This document shows, in pieces, positions 1 through 10,774 of a stretch of 64,000 nucleotides of DNA. The notes under the pieces were generated by a model. The model was not told where the DNA came from and made no database searches. It was given only the letters and a program-made list of their open reading frames with translations. Each line of letters opens with the position of its first letter. The stretch's first letter is position 1. A program made the position numbers and the translations under genes. The stretch is from Methylaequor sp002691245 (GTDB taxonomy: Bacteria; Pseudomonadota; Alphaproteobacteria; Methylaequorales; Methylaequoraceae): positions 1 to 64,000 of the forward strand of contig NZHH01000024.1 of assembly GCA_002691245.1 (NCBI GenBank), read 5' to 3'.

Positions 1-21
1 CCTTCTTGCAATTGCTTTCAT
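1..21 (-). CDS. 5' end of an unidentified gene, cut by the window edge
   Basis: Only seven codons (MKAIARR) are visible on the minus strand. The start is convincing: a perfect AGGAGG ribosome binding site lies six bases before ATG. It sits 91 bases downstream of the formate dehydrogenase large-subunit stop, on the same strand, so it may be the next gene of that operon. The product cannot be judged from seven residues. Confidence 0.6.
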
Positions 22-112
22 ATCAAACCTCCTGATAGGTCCTGTTCACAGTAAGCACCACATGAAAGAATAGTTAAAGATAAAAAGATAAATTGTTGGA
101 TATGAGATATTG

Positions 113-2872
113 TTAAGCTGATAATTTTTCAATTTTTGCTGCGCAATATTTAAGCTCTGGAATTTTTCCATCAGGATCTAGAGCCTGGTTGGTTAGAACA
201 TTAGCCGGTGCGTTTTCAAAACAAAAAGGCATAAATACCATTCCATCAGGAATCATTTTATCTAGTCTCACTTTTACGCTCACTTTGCCTCTTCTAGTTG
301 ACAACTCAACTGTCTCGTCTTGCGAAAAATTATTTTTTTTCATTTCGTTTCTTGACATATTTACATATGGTTGAGGTTCAATTGTGTTCAAAACTTTGGA
401 TCTTGAAGTCATAGAACCAGTGTGCCAATGTTCCAGTAGTCTTCCAGTTGTTAGAATTAACGGGAAGCTAGAGTCTGGTGTTTCATCAGGAGAGACAATC
501 TTTGCGGGNACTATTCTTGCNTTCTTNTTNTNNGTNGGAAANCCTTCACCAAATATTACTTCATTNCCAGGTTTANTTGAATCATCACAAGGNTANGTTA
601 CNGCACCNTCATTNACTAANCTCTCCCAGGTNATATTTTTCATNGATTCCATACAACCACTTAATTCATCATAAACTTCNTCNGGNCCAGAATAGTTCCA
701 GTCTAGNCCCATTCTTTTGGCAAGTTCNTGNATTATCCAAAGATCCTGNTTAGCGTCTCCAGGAGGGTTTATTGCCTTTNTGGCAAGTTGNACTCTNCTA
801 TCAGTATTNGTAAATGTTCCTGTNTTNTCTGGAAATGCAGAGGCTGGNAAAACAATATCTGCAAGATANGCTGTTTCTGTNAAGAANATATCTTGAACNA
901 NNAGCATNTCCAGNCTAGCAAGTGCTTCTCGNGCNTGATTAGCATTAGGGTCNGACATAGCTGGATTNTCTCCCATAACATAGAGNCCTTTAATTTCTTT
1001 GTTATATATAGACTCCATAATTTCAACCACAGTAAGNCCNGGGTTAGGATTAATTTCACAATTCCAATATTTCTCNAAAAATTTCACATTTTCATGATTT
1101 GCAATTGGNAGATAGTCTGGAAGTACCATTGGAATNAGNCCCACATCNGATGCTCCTTGAACATTGTTTTGTCCTCTNAGAGGNTGTAATCCTGTGCCTT
1201 CTCTNCCCACATTACCTGTTANAAGTGCGAGAGATATTAAGCATCTTGAATTGTCTGTACCGTGNATATGTTGAGANATACCCATACCCCAAAAAATCAT
1301 TGCAGATTTAGCGTTGGCAAACAGCCTNGCTGTTTCTCTAATTTCGTTTGTNGAAATNCCGCAAATATTTGTCATTTCTTCNGGTGTAAAATCTTTAACA
1401 TGTTCTTTNAGTTCNTTGTATCCCTCTGTGTTTTTTTCAATATATTGTCTATCAACGAGCCCTTCTTCTATAATTGTATTTATCATTGCATTAAGGAGAG
1501 CTACATCTGCTCCAGGTTTGAATTGAAGACTTTTTNCAGCAATTCTAGANAAATCCTGCTTCCTAGGGTCCATTANTATAAGTTTTAATCCTTTTTCTTT
1601 GACTGCATTTTTTATGAAAGTAGCNGCAACTGGATGGTTTTGAGTGGGTCTTGCACCAATAACAATTGCAACATCNGCATTTTTAACTTCTGAGACTGGA
1701 GCNGTAACTGCCCCTGTTCCTATTGCTTCCATAAGTGCGGCAACAGAAGAGGCATGACACATTCTTGTACAGTGATCAACATTGTTATTTTTAAANCCAA
1801 NTCTGACTAATTTTTGAAAAAGATATGCNTCTTCATTAGAACCCTTNGCGCATCCNAAACCNGCAAGTGCTNTTTCTCCATTTTTTGAGTCTCTTATNTT
1901 TTTTAANTGTTTGGCTGCAAGGTCTAGTGCTTCTTCCCATGTAGCTTCTCTGAAATGAGATAGTGGGTTTAAGGGGTCNATTCTTTCCTTTGGATNCTTT
2001 TTTATTCCTTCTTTTCTNATTAAAGGTTTGGTTATTCTCTCTGGATTATGAACATAGTCGAAACCAAACCTNCCNTTTACGCAAAGTCTATTATGATTNG
2101 CTGGACCNTCTCTNCCGTCAACNGATATTATTTTTTCATCTTTTATATTATAAGTAAGTTGACAACCAACTCCACAATAAGGACATAATGANTCTACTTT
2201 TCTGTCAGGNGTNGAAACTTTTTTNCCGTCTTCATTTAACAAATTAGATTCCATTAACGCNCCGGTNGGGCAAGCTTGGACACATTCTCCACAACTTACA
2301 CATGTTGAGTCACCCATTGGGTCGTTAAAATCAAATATTACCTTTGANGTATGACCTCTATTACCCATNCCAATTACATCATTAACTTGAACTTCNCGAC
2401 AAGCTCTNACGCACANATTACATTGGATGCANGCATCNAAGTTAACAGCCATNGCGACATGCGAATTATCTGAAATNGGAANTTCTTTGTTTTCTCTTTT
2501 ATCAAAACGGCTTTTATTNACTTTTACTTCATCAGCAATTTTCCAAAAATGNGAATCAGGGTCATGANAATCTTCTTTTACTGGTTGATCTGTNACAAGC
2601 AATTCTAAAACCATTTTTCTTGACTTTTCTGATCTTTCGTCTTTTGTTNAGACTTTCATTCCNTCTGTGGGTTGTCTGATACAAGATGCTGTTAAAACTC
2701 TNTCACCTTCAACGGANACCATGCAGGCTCTACAATTACCATCTGCTCTNTAACCAGGTTTATCTGAATAACAAAGNTGAGGTAGCACTATTCCGTTTTT
2801 TTTGGCAACCTGCCAAATAGTTTCACCTTCTTNAGCTTNAACCTTCTTNTTATNTAAAAAAAATTCTACCAT
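113..2872 (-). CDS. fdsA: NAD-dependent formate dehydrogenase, molybdenum (alpha) subunit
   Basis: This subunit oxidises formate to CO2 at a bis-molybdopterin centre and passes electrons to the NuoE/NuoF-like partner encoded just upstream. Domains in order: an N-terminal 2Fe-2S ferredoxin (about residues 1-80), a HxxxC-type NuoG-like linker, two 4Fe-4S clusters (CIQC and CVSCGEC), the Fe4S4 domain of molybdopterin oxidoreductases (CPYCGVGC), and a C-terminal molybdopterin-dinucleotide domain. The Mo ligand is Cys372 followed by His373 (RMCH), so this is the cysteine and not the selenocysteine form. The 919-residue length fits FdsA-type subunits. The gene carries many N bases, mostly at third codon positions. 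It is likely cytoplasmic and soluble, cotranscribed with the beta subunit 36 bases away. Confidence 0.92.
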   Translation of the reverse strand: MVEFFLXXKKVXAXEGETIWQVAKKNGIVLPXLCYSDKPGXRADGNCRACMXSVEGXRVLTASCIRQPTXGMKVXTKDERSEKSRKMVLELLXTDQPVKEDXHDPDXHFWKIADEVKXNKSRFDKRENKEXXISDNSHVXMAVNXDXCIQCNXCXRACXEVQVNDVIXMGNRGHXSKVIFDFNDPMGDSTCVSCGECVQACXTXALMESNLLNEDXKKVXXPDRKVXSLCPYCGVGCQLTYNIKDEKIIXVDXRXGPXNHNRLCVXXRFGFDYVHNPERITKPLXRKEGIKKXPKERXDPLNPLSHFREATWEEALDLAAKXLKXIRDSKNGEXALXGXGCXKGSNEXAYLFQKLVRXXFKNNNVDHCTRMCHASSVAALMEAIGTGAVXAPVSEVKNXDVAIVIGARPTQNHPVXATFIKNAVKEKGLKLIXMDPRKQDXSRIAXKSLQFKPGADVALLNAMINTIIEEGLVDRQYIEKNTEGYXEXKEHVKDFTXEEMTNICXIXTNEIRETXRLFANAKSAMIFWGMGXSQHXHGTDNSRCLISLALXTGNVXREGTGLXPXRGQNNVQGAXDVXXIPMVLPDYXPIANHENVKFXEKYWNCEINPNXXLTVVEIMESIYNKEIKXLYVMGXNPAMXDPNANXXREALAXLXMXXVQDXFXTETXYLADIVXPASAFPXXTGTFXNTDXRXQLAXKAINPPGDAXQDLWIXXELAKRMXLDWNYSXXXEVYDELSGCMEXMKNXTWEXLXNXGXVXXPCDDSXKPXNEVIFGEXFXXXXKXARIXPAKIVSPDETPDSSFPLILTTGRLLEHWHTGSMTSRSKVLNTIEPQPYVNMSRNEMKKNNFSQDETVELSTRRGKVSVKVRLDKMIPDGMVFMPFCFENAPANVLTNQALDPDGKIPELKYCAAKIEKLSA

Positions 2873-2908
2873 TGGTTTTTGTGTATAATTTTCATAACTA
2901 TTGTATAT

Positions 2909-4576
2909 TTATATACGATCTTTAAAGAAATTTAAAGTGCAAGTAATCGGATTTCCTGCTGCTTGCCCTAAACCGCAAATTGAGGCATCTGACATCGTTA
3001 TCACAAGCTCTTTGAGTAATTTCTCATCCCAGTTATTTTTCTCCATCAACTTAACTGCTTTTTCAGTTCCAACTCTACAAGGAGTACATTGTCCACAACT
3101 TTCATCGTTAAAAAATTTTAGTAAATTTAGAGCAATCTTTTTTACATCATCTTTATCTGAAAAAACAACAATGGCTCCTGAACCAATAAAGCATCCATGT
3201 TTTTCGAGAGTTCCAAAATCTAAGGGTATATCAGCCATTTTTGCTGGTAATATGCCTCCTGATGCACCCCCTGGAAGATAACCAAGAAACTTATGTCCAT
3301 CTAACATTCCGCCGCAATAGTCATTCAATAACTCATCCATTGTTATACCTGCTGGTGCTAATTTGACTCCTGGGTTTTTAACTCTACCAGACACTGAATA
3401 GCTGTGAGGACCTTTGTGGCCTTTTTTCCCTTGATTGCTAAACCATTCATGACCGTTTTTAAGGATGTCTGGAACCCAAAAAACAGTTTCTATGTTATGA
3501 TTAAGTGTTGGTTGTCCAAATAAACCAACCTTTGAAACAAACGGAGGTTTATGTCTGGGAAGACCTCTTTTACCTTCAATTGATTCAATCATTGCCGACT
3601 CCTCTCCACATATGTAGGCTCCAGCTCCTCTTCTAACGTAAATTTTTGTTTCAGAATCAATGATTTTTTGATTTTTTAGTTTTTTTAATTCCTCAATCAT
3701 ATTTAACCTAATGCCTGGATATTCATCTCTCATGTAAATGTAAATTTCTTTAGCGTCAACAGCCCATGCAGCTATTAACATACCTTCAAAAAACTTATGG
3801 ATGTTTTGTTCCAAGTAAAGTTTATCTTTAAATGTTCCAGGTTCTCCTTCGTCTCCGTTAATAGTCATTAGTCTAGGCCCAGTTTCCATTCTTACAAATT
3901 TCCATTTTTGACCAGACGGAAAACCAGCTCCACCCATACCTTTTAACCCTGAATTATTCAATTCTTCAATAACATCTTCTACCTCAAGCTTATTTGAGTA
4001 GCATTTTTTTAGGATGTCATATCCTCCGTCTTTAATATAATTTTCAAGGCTCTTACCTTTAATAACAGTTGGATGAAGGTCTTTGTTTGCAATAATTTCC
4101 TTAATTTTTTTAAGATCAGAATTTTCTACATGCTTATGCCCAACTTCACAGGCTGGTGCTTTATCACACAAACCCATACATGGAGCTCTCAAAACTCTTA
4201 CTTTTTTTTTATCTAAATTTTCACTTAGATCTTTAATTAATTTTTCTGAACCAAAAAGCTCGCATGTAAGACTGTCACATACTCGGATTGTAATGTCTTG
4301 AATTGAGGGTTCATCGTCTTCGATAACGTCAAAGTGTGCGTAAAATGTAGCAACTTCATAGGATTCGGCAAAAGGTATTTTGAGAAGTTCAGATAATGCA
4401 GCAAGGTGTTTTTTTCTAATTTCTCCAAATTTATCCTGAATAAGGTGCAAATACTCTATTAAAAGATCTCTTTGAAGTGGGAGATTTTGAATCAACCCTT
4501 TAATTTCTTTTAAAGCATCATCCTCAGTTTTTCTTCCTTTTGGATAAAATTTTTTATTTTTATTAATATCAAGCAT
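2909..4576 (-). CDS. fdsB: NAD-dependent formate dehydrogenase, beta subunit (NuoE-NuoF fusion)
   Basis: This is the diaphorase part of the formate dehydrogenase: electrons flow through 2Fe-2S and 4Fe-4S clusters to FMN and NAD. The N-terminal third is NuoE-like with a thioredoxin-type 2Fe-2S set (CDSLTC and later RAPCMGLC). The remainder is NuoF-like, with FMN/NAD-binding glycine stretches (KGMGGAGFPSG, GDEGEPGTFK) and a C-terminal 4Fe-4S motif (CGQCTPC with a later CGLG). At 555 residues it matches fused subunits in which separate gamma and beta chains are joined. Unlike the neighbouring alpha gene it contains no N bases. Confidence 0.92.
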   Translation of the reverse strand: MLDINKNKKFYPKGRKTEDDALKEIKGLIQNLPLQRDLLIEYLHLIQDKFGEIRKKHLAALSELLKIPFAESYEVATFYAHFDVIEDDEPSIQDITIRVCDSLTCELFGSEKLIKDLSENLDKKKVRVLRAPCMGLCDKAPACEVGHKHVENSDLKKIKEIIANKDLHPTVIKGKSLENYIKDGGYDILKKCYSNKLEVEDVIEELNNSGLKGMGGAGFPSGQKWKFVRMETGPRLMTINGDEGEPGTFKDKLYLEQNIHKFFEGMLIAAWAVDAKEIYIYMRDEYPGIRLNMIEELKKLKNQKIIDSETKIYVRRGAGAYICGEESAMIESIEGKRGLPRHKPPFVSKVGLFGQPTLNHNIETVFWVPDILKNGHEWFSNQGKKGHKGPHSYSVSGRVKNPGVKLAPAGITMDELLNDYCGGMLDGHKFLGYLPGGASGGILPAKMADIPLDFGTLEKHGCFIGSGAIVVFSDKDDVKKIALNLLKFFNDESCGQCTPCRVGTEKAVKLMEKNNWDEKLLKELVITMSDASICGLGQAAGNPITCTLNFFKDRI

Positions 4577-4614
4577 TTTATTTTATTATTTAAATATATA
4601 TTGAACTTTTTTTT

Positions 4615-5133
4615 TTAATTAAAATGATCTAGTATAATTTTTCTTACTTTATCTAATAAATTACCTTTTTTAAATAAAAATCCTTTAATTCCAGCATTTT
4701 TTGCTGACTGTATATCACTTGGCTTGTCTCCAACTAAAAAACAATGATTTAATTGTAAATTATATTTTTTTACTGCATTGTTAATCATGATTGGTGAGGG
4801 TTTTCTATCTGAATTTATATCAGAGTTTGGTAAATCCGTTGAAAAAAAAAAATCATCTATAAACGTATCGTAATTTTCTTTTAATTGTTTGTTCATCCAA
4901 TTGTGAAGTTTATTGACATCACTTTTTGAATAGAATTTTCTTTTTACGCCAGATTGATTAGTTACAACTATTACCAAGTATCCATTTTTTTTGAGATAAT
5001 TTATCGCATTTTGGGCACCATCGATCCATTTAAAATCTTCTATTTTGTAGAGATATCCAATGTCTTCATTAATTACACCGTCGCGGTCTAAAAAACATGC
5101 TTTATTAATTTTTTTAAATTTCTCTTGATTCAT
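4615..5133 (-). CDS. HAD-family phosphatase, histidinol-phosphate/GmhB-like
   Basis: A 172-residue HAD phosphatase with the nucleophile motif FLDRDGVIN near the start, the second motif VVTNQSG, and a C-terminal GDKPSDIQSA acid motif. This arrangement is that of the histidinol-phosphatase and D,D-heptose 1,7-bisphosphate phosphatase group. The cysteine/histidine zinc loop usual in GmhB is absent between motifs 2 and 3, where the sequence reads DLPNSDINSDRKPSP, so a heptose role is not assured. It lies upstream of the formate dehydrogenase genes on the same strand (38-base gap) and diverges from dksA. Confidence 0.72.
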   Translation of the reverse strand: MNQEKFKKINKACFLDRDGVINEDIGYLYKIEDFKWIDGAQNAINYLKKNGYLVIVVTNQSGVKRKFYSKSDVNKLHNWMNKQLKENYDTFIDDFFFSTDLPNSDINSDRKPSPIMINNAVKKYNLQLNHCFLVGDKPSDIQSAKNAGIKGFLFKKGNLLDKVRKIILDHFN

Positions 5134-5179
5134 TTTTTTTCAAATATAATTATAGTGCATAAATTAATATAGTTAAAAT

Positions 5180-5605
5180 ATGGCTAAAAAAAAAATTAAT
5201 GGTTCTTACATACCCTCTGACAAAGAGGCTTTCATGAATCCAAAACAATTAGGTTATTTTAAGAGCCTTCTTTTAGATTGGAAAAATGATTTATTAAAGG
5301 GTTCGTCTAATACAATTAGTAACTTAAAAGAAGAGTCCTCTAATAAACCAGATAATGCAGATAGAGCATCAATTGAATCAGAGAGGAGTCTTGAATTGAG
5401 AACTAGAGACAGAGAAAGAAAGCTTATAAGTAAAATTAACAAAGCATTGAAAAAGATAGAAGATGGTACGTATGGATTTTGCGAAGATACTAATCAACCA
5501 ATTTCTTTGAAAAGGCTTATAGCAAGACCCATTGCCACTTTATCTCTTGAGGCCCAAGAATCTCACGAGAAATCCGAAAAAATTTATAAAGAAACTGAAT
5601 ATTAA
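5180..5605 (+). CDS. dksA: DksA-type RNA polymerase-binding regulator
   Basis: A 141-residue DksA/TraR protein that would bind the RNA polymerase secondary channel and act with ppGpp. It has the coiled-coil arms (roughly residues 30-95) and the C-terminal globular part with the conserved RLIARPIATLS stretch. Only the first zinc-finger cysteine remains (YGFCEDTNQP); the others are replaced by Thr/Ser/Ala. This cysteine-poor finger is common in alphaproteobacterial DksA, so it supports the taxonomic call and does not suggest damage. The gene stands just upstream of recA and diverges from the HAD phosphatase. Confidence 0.88.
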   Translation: MAKKKINGSYIPSDKEAFMNPKQLGYFKSLLLDWKNDLLKGSSNTISNLKEESSNKPDNADRASIESERSLELRTRDRERKLISKINKALKKIEDGTYGFCEDTNQPISLKRLIARPIATLSLEAQESHEKSEKIYKETEY

Positions 5606-5646
5606 ATTAATTGTTGTATTAAGATATTGTTATGATAGTATATATA

Positions 5647-5661
5647 GAACATTAATAGAAC
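5647..5661 (+). promoter_or_regulatory. LexA (SOS) box of recA
   Basis: The sequence reads GAAC-ATTAATA-GAAC, the reverse complement of the alphaproteobacterial LexA consensus GTTC-N7-GTTC. It ends four bases before the recA ATG and lies downstream of a TATGAT -10-like element at 5631-5636. LexA bound here would block transcription start and escape. Both half-sites are perfect; binding itself is inferred. Confidence 0.82.
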
Positions 5662-5665
5662 ATTT

Positions 5666-6739
5666 ATGGATAAATTAAAGACACTAGAATCGACAATAAG
5701 TCAAATTGAGAGAAACTTTGGTAAAGGTTCAGTAATGAAACTTGGGGAAAGAGAGGTTGTTGAGATTGACGCAATATCCTCCGGTTCCCTGAGCCTCGAT
5801 GTCGCACTTGGAATAGGTGGGCTTCCGAAGGGTAGAATTGTTGAGATATATGGACCAGAAAGTTCTGGAAAAACAACACTAGCACTTCACGTCATTGCAG
5901 AAGCCCAAAAAAAAGGTGGAACGTGTGCATTTGTTGATGCTGAACATGCGCTAGACCCAATTTATGCAAAAAAATTGGGTGTTAATACAGATGAAATGTT
6001 GATTTCTCAACCAGATAATGGTGAACAAGCTCTAGAAATTGCTGACACATTAGTTAATTCAAACGCAATTGATGTGTTAGTTATCGACTCTGTTGCGGCA
6101 TTAGTTCCTCGTGCGGAAATTGAAGGAGATATGGGCGATTCTCACATGGGGCTTCATGCAAGGTTGATGAGTCAAGCTCTTAGAAAATTGACCGGATCTA
6201 TATCAAGATCACAATCCTTAGTAATATTTATAAATCAGATTAGACAAAAAATTGGTGTAATGTTTGGTAACCCTGAAACTACAACTGGAGGAAATGCTTT
6301 AAAGTTCTACGCTTCAATAAGGATGGATATAAGGCGCATTGGGGCAATAAAAGATAGAGACGAAGTTATTGGGAATCAAACAAGAGTCAAAGTTGTGAAG
6401 AATAAACTTGCCCCCCCTTTTAAAACAGTCGAGTTTGATATTATGTATGGAGAAGGAATTTCTAAAACAGGGGAAATTCTGGATTTAGCAACCAAAGATG
6501 GTTTAGTTGAAAAATCTGGTGCTTGGTACTCTTATAATGGTGAAAGAATTGGCCAAGGAAGGGAAAATGCCAAAGTATTTTTAAAAGAAAATATTGATAT
6601 TGCTTCACAAATTGAGGAAATAATTAGATCTAAAACAAATAAAAATGACGATAATTTAGACAAAACAGAAGACAAAAAAGATAAAGAAGTTGATGAAGAA
6701 AATAAAGATCCTGGTAATCAAGAAATGAAAGTTGATTAA
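5666..6739 (+). CDS. recA: Recombinase RecA
   Basis: RecA forms filaments on single-stranded DNA, drives strand exchange and triggers LexA self-cleavage. Walker A is GPESSGKTT at residues 63-71, Walker B is in the LVIDSVAAL stretch, and the L2-loop region (GNPETTTGG) is intact. The 357-residue protein ends in the usual acidic tail (Asp/Glu/Lys-rich, residues about 325-357). The start is set by an SOS box four bases upstream and by the conserved N-terminus. The order recA-alaS is frequent in alphaproteobacteria. Confidence 0.97.
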   Translation: MDKLKTLESTISQIERNFGKGSVMKLGEREVVEIDAISSGSLSLDVALGIGGLPKGRIVEIYGPESSGKTTLALHVIAEAQKKGGTCAFVDAEHALDPIYAKKLGVNTDEMLISQPDNGEQALEIADTLVNSNAIDVLVIDSVAALVPRAEIEGDMGDSHMGLHARLMSQALRKLTGSISRSQSLVIFINQIRQKIGVMFGNPETTTGGNALKFYASIRMDIRRIGAIKDRDEVIGNQTRVKVVKNKLAPPFKTVEFDIMYGEGISKTGEILDLATKDGLVEKSGAWYSYNGERIGQGRENAKVFLKENIDIASQIEEIIRSKTNKNDDNLDKTEDKKDKEVDEENKDPGNQEMKVD

Positions 6740-6773
6740 TTATTAAATTTTTCATTATAATCGAATAGTTTAA

Positions 6774-9398
6774 ATGAAAAATTCCAAAGAAATAAGAAAA
6801 ACCTTTTTAGACTTTTTTAAAAAAAGATCTCACCAAGAAATCCCATCTTCTCCATTAATTCCAAAAGATGATCAAAGTATCTTGTTTACAAATTCAGGTA
6901 TGGTTCAATTTAAAAAATGTTTTACAGGAGAGGAAAAATCTGAATTCGAAAATATTGTTACTGTTCAAAAATGTGTACGAGCTGGAGGAAAACATAATGA
7001 TTTAGATAATGTGGGTTATACTCCAAGACATCATACTTTTTTTGAAATGCTTGGTAATTTTTCTTTTGGTGGATATTTTAAAGAAGAAGCCATAAAGTAT
7101 GCCTGGGACTTGCTNACTAAAGAATTTCTTTTAGATAAAAATAAGCTAATTGTTACTGTTTATAAAGACGATGAAACATCTTATGATTTATGGAAAAAAA
7201 TATCTGGTTTTTCAAACGATAGAGTCNTCAAAATTAGNACCAATGATAATTTTTGGTCAATGGGTGANTCNGGCCCNTGCGGACCATGTAGNGAGATTTT
7301 TTTTGATAATGGAGATAATNTTNAAGGTGGACNNCCTGGAACGGNAGATCAAGATGGAGACAGATTCGTAGAAATATGGAATTTAGTATTTATGGANTTC
7401 CAAAAGAAAAATAATAATCTTTTNAAGTTACCTGGNAAATATGTNGATACTGGTATGGGTCTAGAAAGAATCAGCGCTGTATTGTCAAATAAAATAAACA
7501 ATTATGANACCGATTTATTTGGNTACATATTTGATAAGATTTCTTATGAAACAAAAACAAAATTAAATAAAGANNTTATTATTTTTTATAGAATTATCTC
7601 TGATCATATNAAATCTATAATTTTTATGATGTCAGAGGGTATTCTTCCTAGTAATGAAGGNAAAGGGTATGTACTAAGAAGAATAATTAGAAGAGCTCTA
7701 CTAAATGTTAATAAAATNAGTCCAGGTTTAATTATTCTGAACAANTTAGTTGANGANGTGATTTCAGATTATTCNAATATATATTANGAACTTGNAAAAG
7801 CCACTTCTTTCATNAAAAAAAANNTGAAGAATGAAGAAGAAAAGTTTTCTGAAACGNTAACAACTGGACTGGAANTATTGAATTGTGAAATNGAAAAACT
7901 TAAAACNAATATTTTTCCACCTGAAATAGCTTTTAAACTTTATGATACTTATGGTTTTCCAATTGATATGACAGAATCCATTTTAAAAGAAAAAAAATTT
8001 AATCTTGATATTAAAGGATATAAAGCAATTGTAGACAATCATAAAAAACAACAGAAGGGTTCTTGGATAANNTCNCAAAATNAAGTGGATGANAAATTAT
8101 ATACNGAGATCTCCAAAAANTTTTCTTTAACCGATTTTTGCGGTTATGAAAAAAATAAATCTGAATCTAAATTACTNTCTATAATAGAAAATAATAANTT
8201 TAAAAAAAAATCTCAAGATTCTACGAACTGTATTTTAATCTTTNATAGAACACCTTTTTATGCTGAGGCAGGNGGTCAAATAGGTGATACNGGTTTTATT
8301 TTTGATTCTACANGNAAAAAAATGGGAATTGTTAAAGATGTTAAGAAAATTGGNAAGGGCNTTTANCTGCATAACGTTGNNGANGCCAATTTAAAATTCA
8401 AAATAAATAATANNTATAANTTAGAGATCAACAAATCTAGTCGTGAGAAAATAAGAAATAACCACTCAGCTACTCACCTATTACATGAATCATTGAGACA
8501 AATAGTAGGAAAACATGTNACNCAAAAAGGGTCTCTTGTTAATGATAAGAAANTAAGGTTTGACTATACTTCAAATGANCCACTTTCTGATGAACAAATA
8601 CNGAATATTGAAATTTTAGTAAACAANACCGTTAGATCAAATATTAATGTTGAAGTAGAAAAAATGCCAGTTAGAAAAGCNATAGAGGGAGGCGCTATTG
8701 CTCTTTTCGGAGAGAAATATCCNNAAATAGTTAGAGTTGTTAAAATNGTTAATACTAAAAAAAATANCAATNTNCTTTNNTCTATTGAACTCTGTGGGGG
8801 CACTCATGTNAGTAATACAGGGGAAATTGGANTTTTNAAAGTCCTAAGTGATACTTCAGTNTCCTCGGGTATAAGAAGAGTAGAGGCTTTGACAGGTAAC
8901 GAGGCACAGTTATATTTNCAAAAANAAATTGGTATTCTGGATAAGATAAAAAAAGAATTAAAAGCAACGGATGATAACGTTTTAGAAAAAGTTTTGGGTA
9001 TCAAAAATGAGTCTATTAAATTGAANNGAAAATCTANNTTAAGCGTTGTTAAATTTTCCCGTACTAATATNATTAAAATTAATAAGTATGATTTGTATTA
9101 TGANGATNTGAGTTGCAACCCAAAAGATTTAAGAAATAATGTTGATCAAATAAAAAAGAANTTTTTATCAGGATTAATTATTTTAACCACATGTCACGAA
9201 AAGAATATTTCNGTGGTGGTTTCGATATCAGAAAATTTACTTGATGTTTTTGATTCAATAAAAATTATTAAAANAATNATTTTATACCTTGGAGGNAAAG
9301 GAGGTGGGGGAAGAAAAGATTTGTCTCAAGGTGGNGCACCTCTGACGAAAAAANTNAATNGTTTAAAAANAGAATTAAANAATCTTATTGATTGTTAA
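6774..9398 (+). CDS. alaS: Alanyl-tRNA synthetase
   Basis: Class II synthetase that charges tRNA-Ala. The N-terminal catalytic domain shows [10 protein letters not shown] and [13 protein letters not shown] followed by [15 protein letters not shown]. The editing domain has the zinc-site HxxxH ([10 protein letters not shown]) and the later CGGTH motif. The C-Ala domain ends with [11 protein letters not shown]. The length of 874 residues is full. There are numerous N bases, chiefly at wobble positions. The end overlaps the convergent icd gene by 14 bases. Confidence 0.97.
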   Translation: MKNSKEIRKTFLDFFKKRSHQEIPSSPLIPKDDQSILFTNSGMVQFKKCFTGEEKSEFENIVTVQKCVRAGGKHNDLDNVGYTPRHHTFFEMLGNFSFGGYFKEEAIKYAWDLXTKEFLLDKNKLIVTVYKDDETSYDLWKKISGFSNDRVXKIXTNDNFWSMGXXGXCGPCXEIFFDNGDNXXGGXPGTXDQDGDRFVEIWNLVFMXFQKKNNNLXKLPXKYXDTGMGLERISAVLSNKINNYXTDLFXYIFDKISYETKTKLNKXXIIFYRIISDHXKSIIFMMSEGILPSNEXKGYVLRRIIRRALLNVNKXSPGLIILNXLVXXVISDYXNIYXELXKATSFXKKXXKNEEEKFSETXTTGLEXLNCEXEKLKXNIFPPEIAFKLYDTYGFPIDMTESILKEKKFNLDIKGYKAIVDNHKKQQKGSWIXXQNXVDXKLYXEISKXFSLTDFCGYEKNKSESKLXSIIENNXFKKKSQDSTNCILIFXRTPFYAEAXGQIGDXGFIFDSTXKKMGIVKDVKKIXKGXXLHNVXXANLKFKINNXYXLEINKSSREKIRNNHSATHLLHESLRQIVGKHXXQKGSLVNDKKXRFDYTSNXPLSDEQIXNIEILVNXTVRSNINVEVEKMPVRKXIEGGAIALFGEKYXXIVRVVKXVNTKKNXNXLXSIELCGGTHXSNTGEIGXXKVLSDTSXSSGIRRVEALTGNEAQLYXQKXIGILDKIKKELKATDDNVLEKVLGIKNESIKLXXKSXLSVVKFSRTNXIKINKYDLYYXDXSCNPKDLRNNVDQIKKXFLSGLIILTTCHEKNIXVVVSISENLLDVFDSIKIIKXXILYLGXKGGGGRKDLSQGXAPLTKKXNXLKXELXNLIDC

Positions 9399-10590
9399 TT
9401 TTTGAAATAANAATTTTNAAAAANTCATTAGTTGTTACCCATTTTTGATTTGGNCCACACATNAGCGCAAGATCTTTTGTCATGTAACCTTTGTTGAGTN
9501 TATCNAAGCAATATAATTCTAAATTTTCTGAGAATTTTATTAAATTTTTATTTGAGTCCAATATCCCTCTATGTTTGAGTGCTTTGCTCCAGGCAAAAAT
9601 TGAGGCAACAGGATTAGTTGATGTTTCTTTTCCTTTTTGATGCTGTCTAAAATGACTTGTCACAGTTCCATGTGCGGCTTCAGTTTTTAAAATCTGACCA
9701 TCAGGACTTTGCAGAACAGAAGACATTAATCCAAGAGAGCCAAATCCTTGAGCAACAAGATCTGACATGACATCTCCGTCATAATTCTTACAAGCCCAAA
9801 CAAATCCACCACTCCATTTCATTAAGCAAGCAACCATATCATCAATTAATCTATGTTGATAAAAAATATTTTTCTGTTCAAATATTTTTTTAAAATCTTT
9901 TTGGTATAATTCATCAAATATTTCTTTAAATGATTCATCATACTTTTGAAGAATTGTATTTTTTGTTGATAAAAAAAGAGAAAAGTTCCTTTTTATTGAA
10001 AAGTTAAAACAAGAGTAAGCAAAATCTTTAATTGAATCAAAATTGTTGAAGTATGCTAATCCAACACCATCAGAATTAAAATGATGTATCTCAATTTCTT
10101 CTTTGACTTTGTTTTTCTCTTCATAAACAAGTTTCAGTTTACCATTTGCTTTTGTCAAAATCTCTTTTGATCTATATATGTCTCCAAATGCATGTCGAGC
10201 AATAACAACTGGTTGATTCCAGTGATTTACAATTTTAGGAATTTTATCAACAATGATTGGTTCGCGAAAGATAGTTCCATTTAGTATGTTTCTAATTGTT
10301 CCATTAGGTGATGGATATTTTCTCTTAAGATTATATTCTTTTACTCTTTTATGATCAGGAGTAATTGTTGCACATTTAACTCCGACTTTATTTTTTTTAA
10401 TTGCATTGGCAGCTTCAACAGTAATCTTATCATCACATCTATCTCTGTTTTCTAGACTCAAGTCATAACTTATCAAATTAATATCAATAAAAGGTGAGAT
10501 AAGTTCATTTTTAATTTTACTCCACAGCACTCTTGCCATTTCGTCTCCATCTATATCAACTAAAGGGTTTTTGACTAATAATTTTGACAT
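9385..10590 (-). CDS. icd: NADP-dependent isocitrate dehydrogenase
   Basis: Converts isocitrate to 2-oxoglutarate and CO2 with NADP in the TCA cycle. The 401-residue sequence is of the homodimeric, eukaryote-like subgroup: a DIDGDEMAR start, the substrate loop SPNGTIRNILNGT, and the metal-binding CKNYDGDVMSD region. The LKTEAAHGTVTSHFRQHQKG stretch contributes to the coenzyme site. It is convergent with alaS and divergent from the LysM gene. A few N bases fall in its last 30 or so codons. Confidence 0.95.
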   Translation of the reverse strand: MSKLLVKNPLVDIDGDEMARVLWSKIKNELISPFIDINLISYDLSLENRDRCDDKITVEAANAIKKNKVGVKCATITPDHKRVKEYNLKRKYPSPNGTIRNILNGTIFREPIIVDKIPKIVNHWNQPVVIARHAFGDIYRSKEILTKANGKLKLVYEEKNKVKEEIEIHHFNSDGVGLAYFNNFDSIKDFAYSCFNFSIKRNFSLFLSTKNTILQKYDESFKEIFDELYQKDFKKIFEQKNIFYQHRLIDDMVACLMKWSGGFVWACKNYDGDVMSDLVAQGFGSLGLMSSVLQSPDGQILKTEAAHGTVTSHFRQHQKGKETSTNPVASIFAWSKALKHRGILDSNKNLIKFSENLELYCXDXLNKGYMTKDLAXMCXPNQKWVTTNXFXKIXISKINNQ

Positions 10591-10774
10591 TCTAATTAAA
10601 TATTACTATCAGATTTATAACAATACGGATTGGACTAGATGAGAGCATAAACTTTTTATATTATTTATTTATTGTTTTAATTTATTTTTTTAGCAGTTAC
10701 ATCATTTAAATAAAAAATAAATAGCATTGGAAAATAGAAATTTGGATATATTATAAAATAAAAAAAAATAAAAG

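Noticed and set aside
113..2872. Several plus-strand open frames opposite fdsA, and similar antisense frames opposite the icd, RND and glycosyltransferase genes
   Set aside because: They are shadows of well-supported genes: no family features, no ribosome binding sites, and wobble-patterned N bases follow the real frame.
5180..5605. Loss of the DksA zinc-finger cysteines as a sign of a broken gene
   Set aside because: Alphaproteobacterial DksA proteins commonly have this cysteine-poor form; the frame and the rest of the protein are intact.
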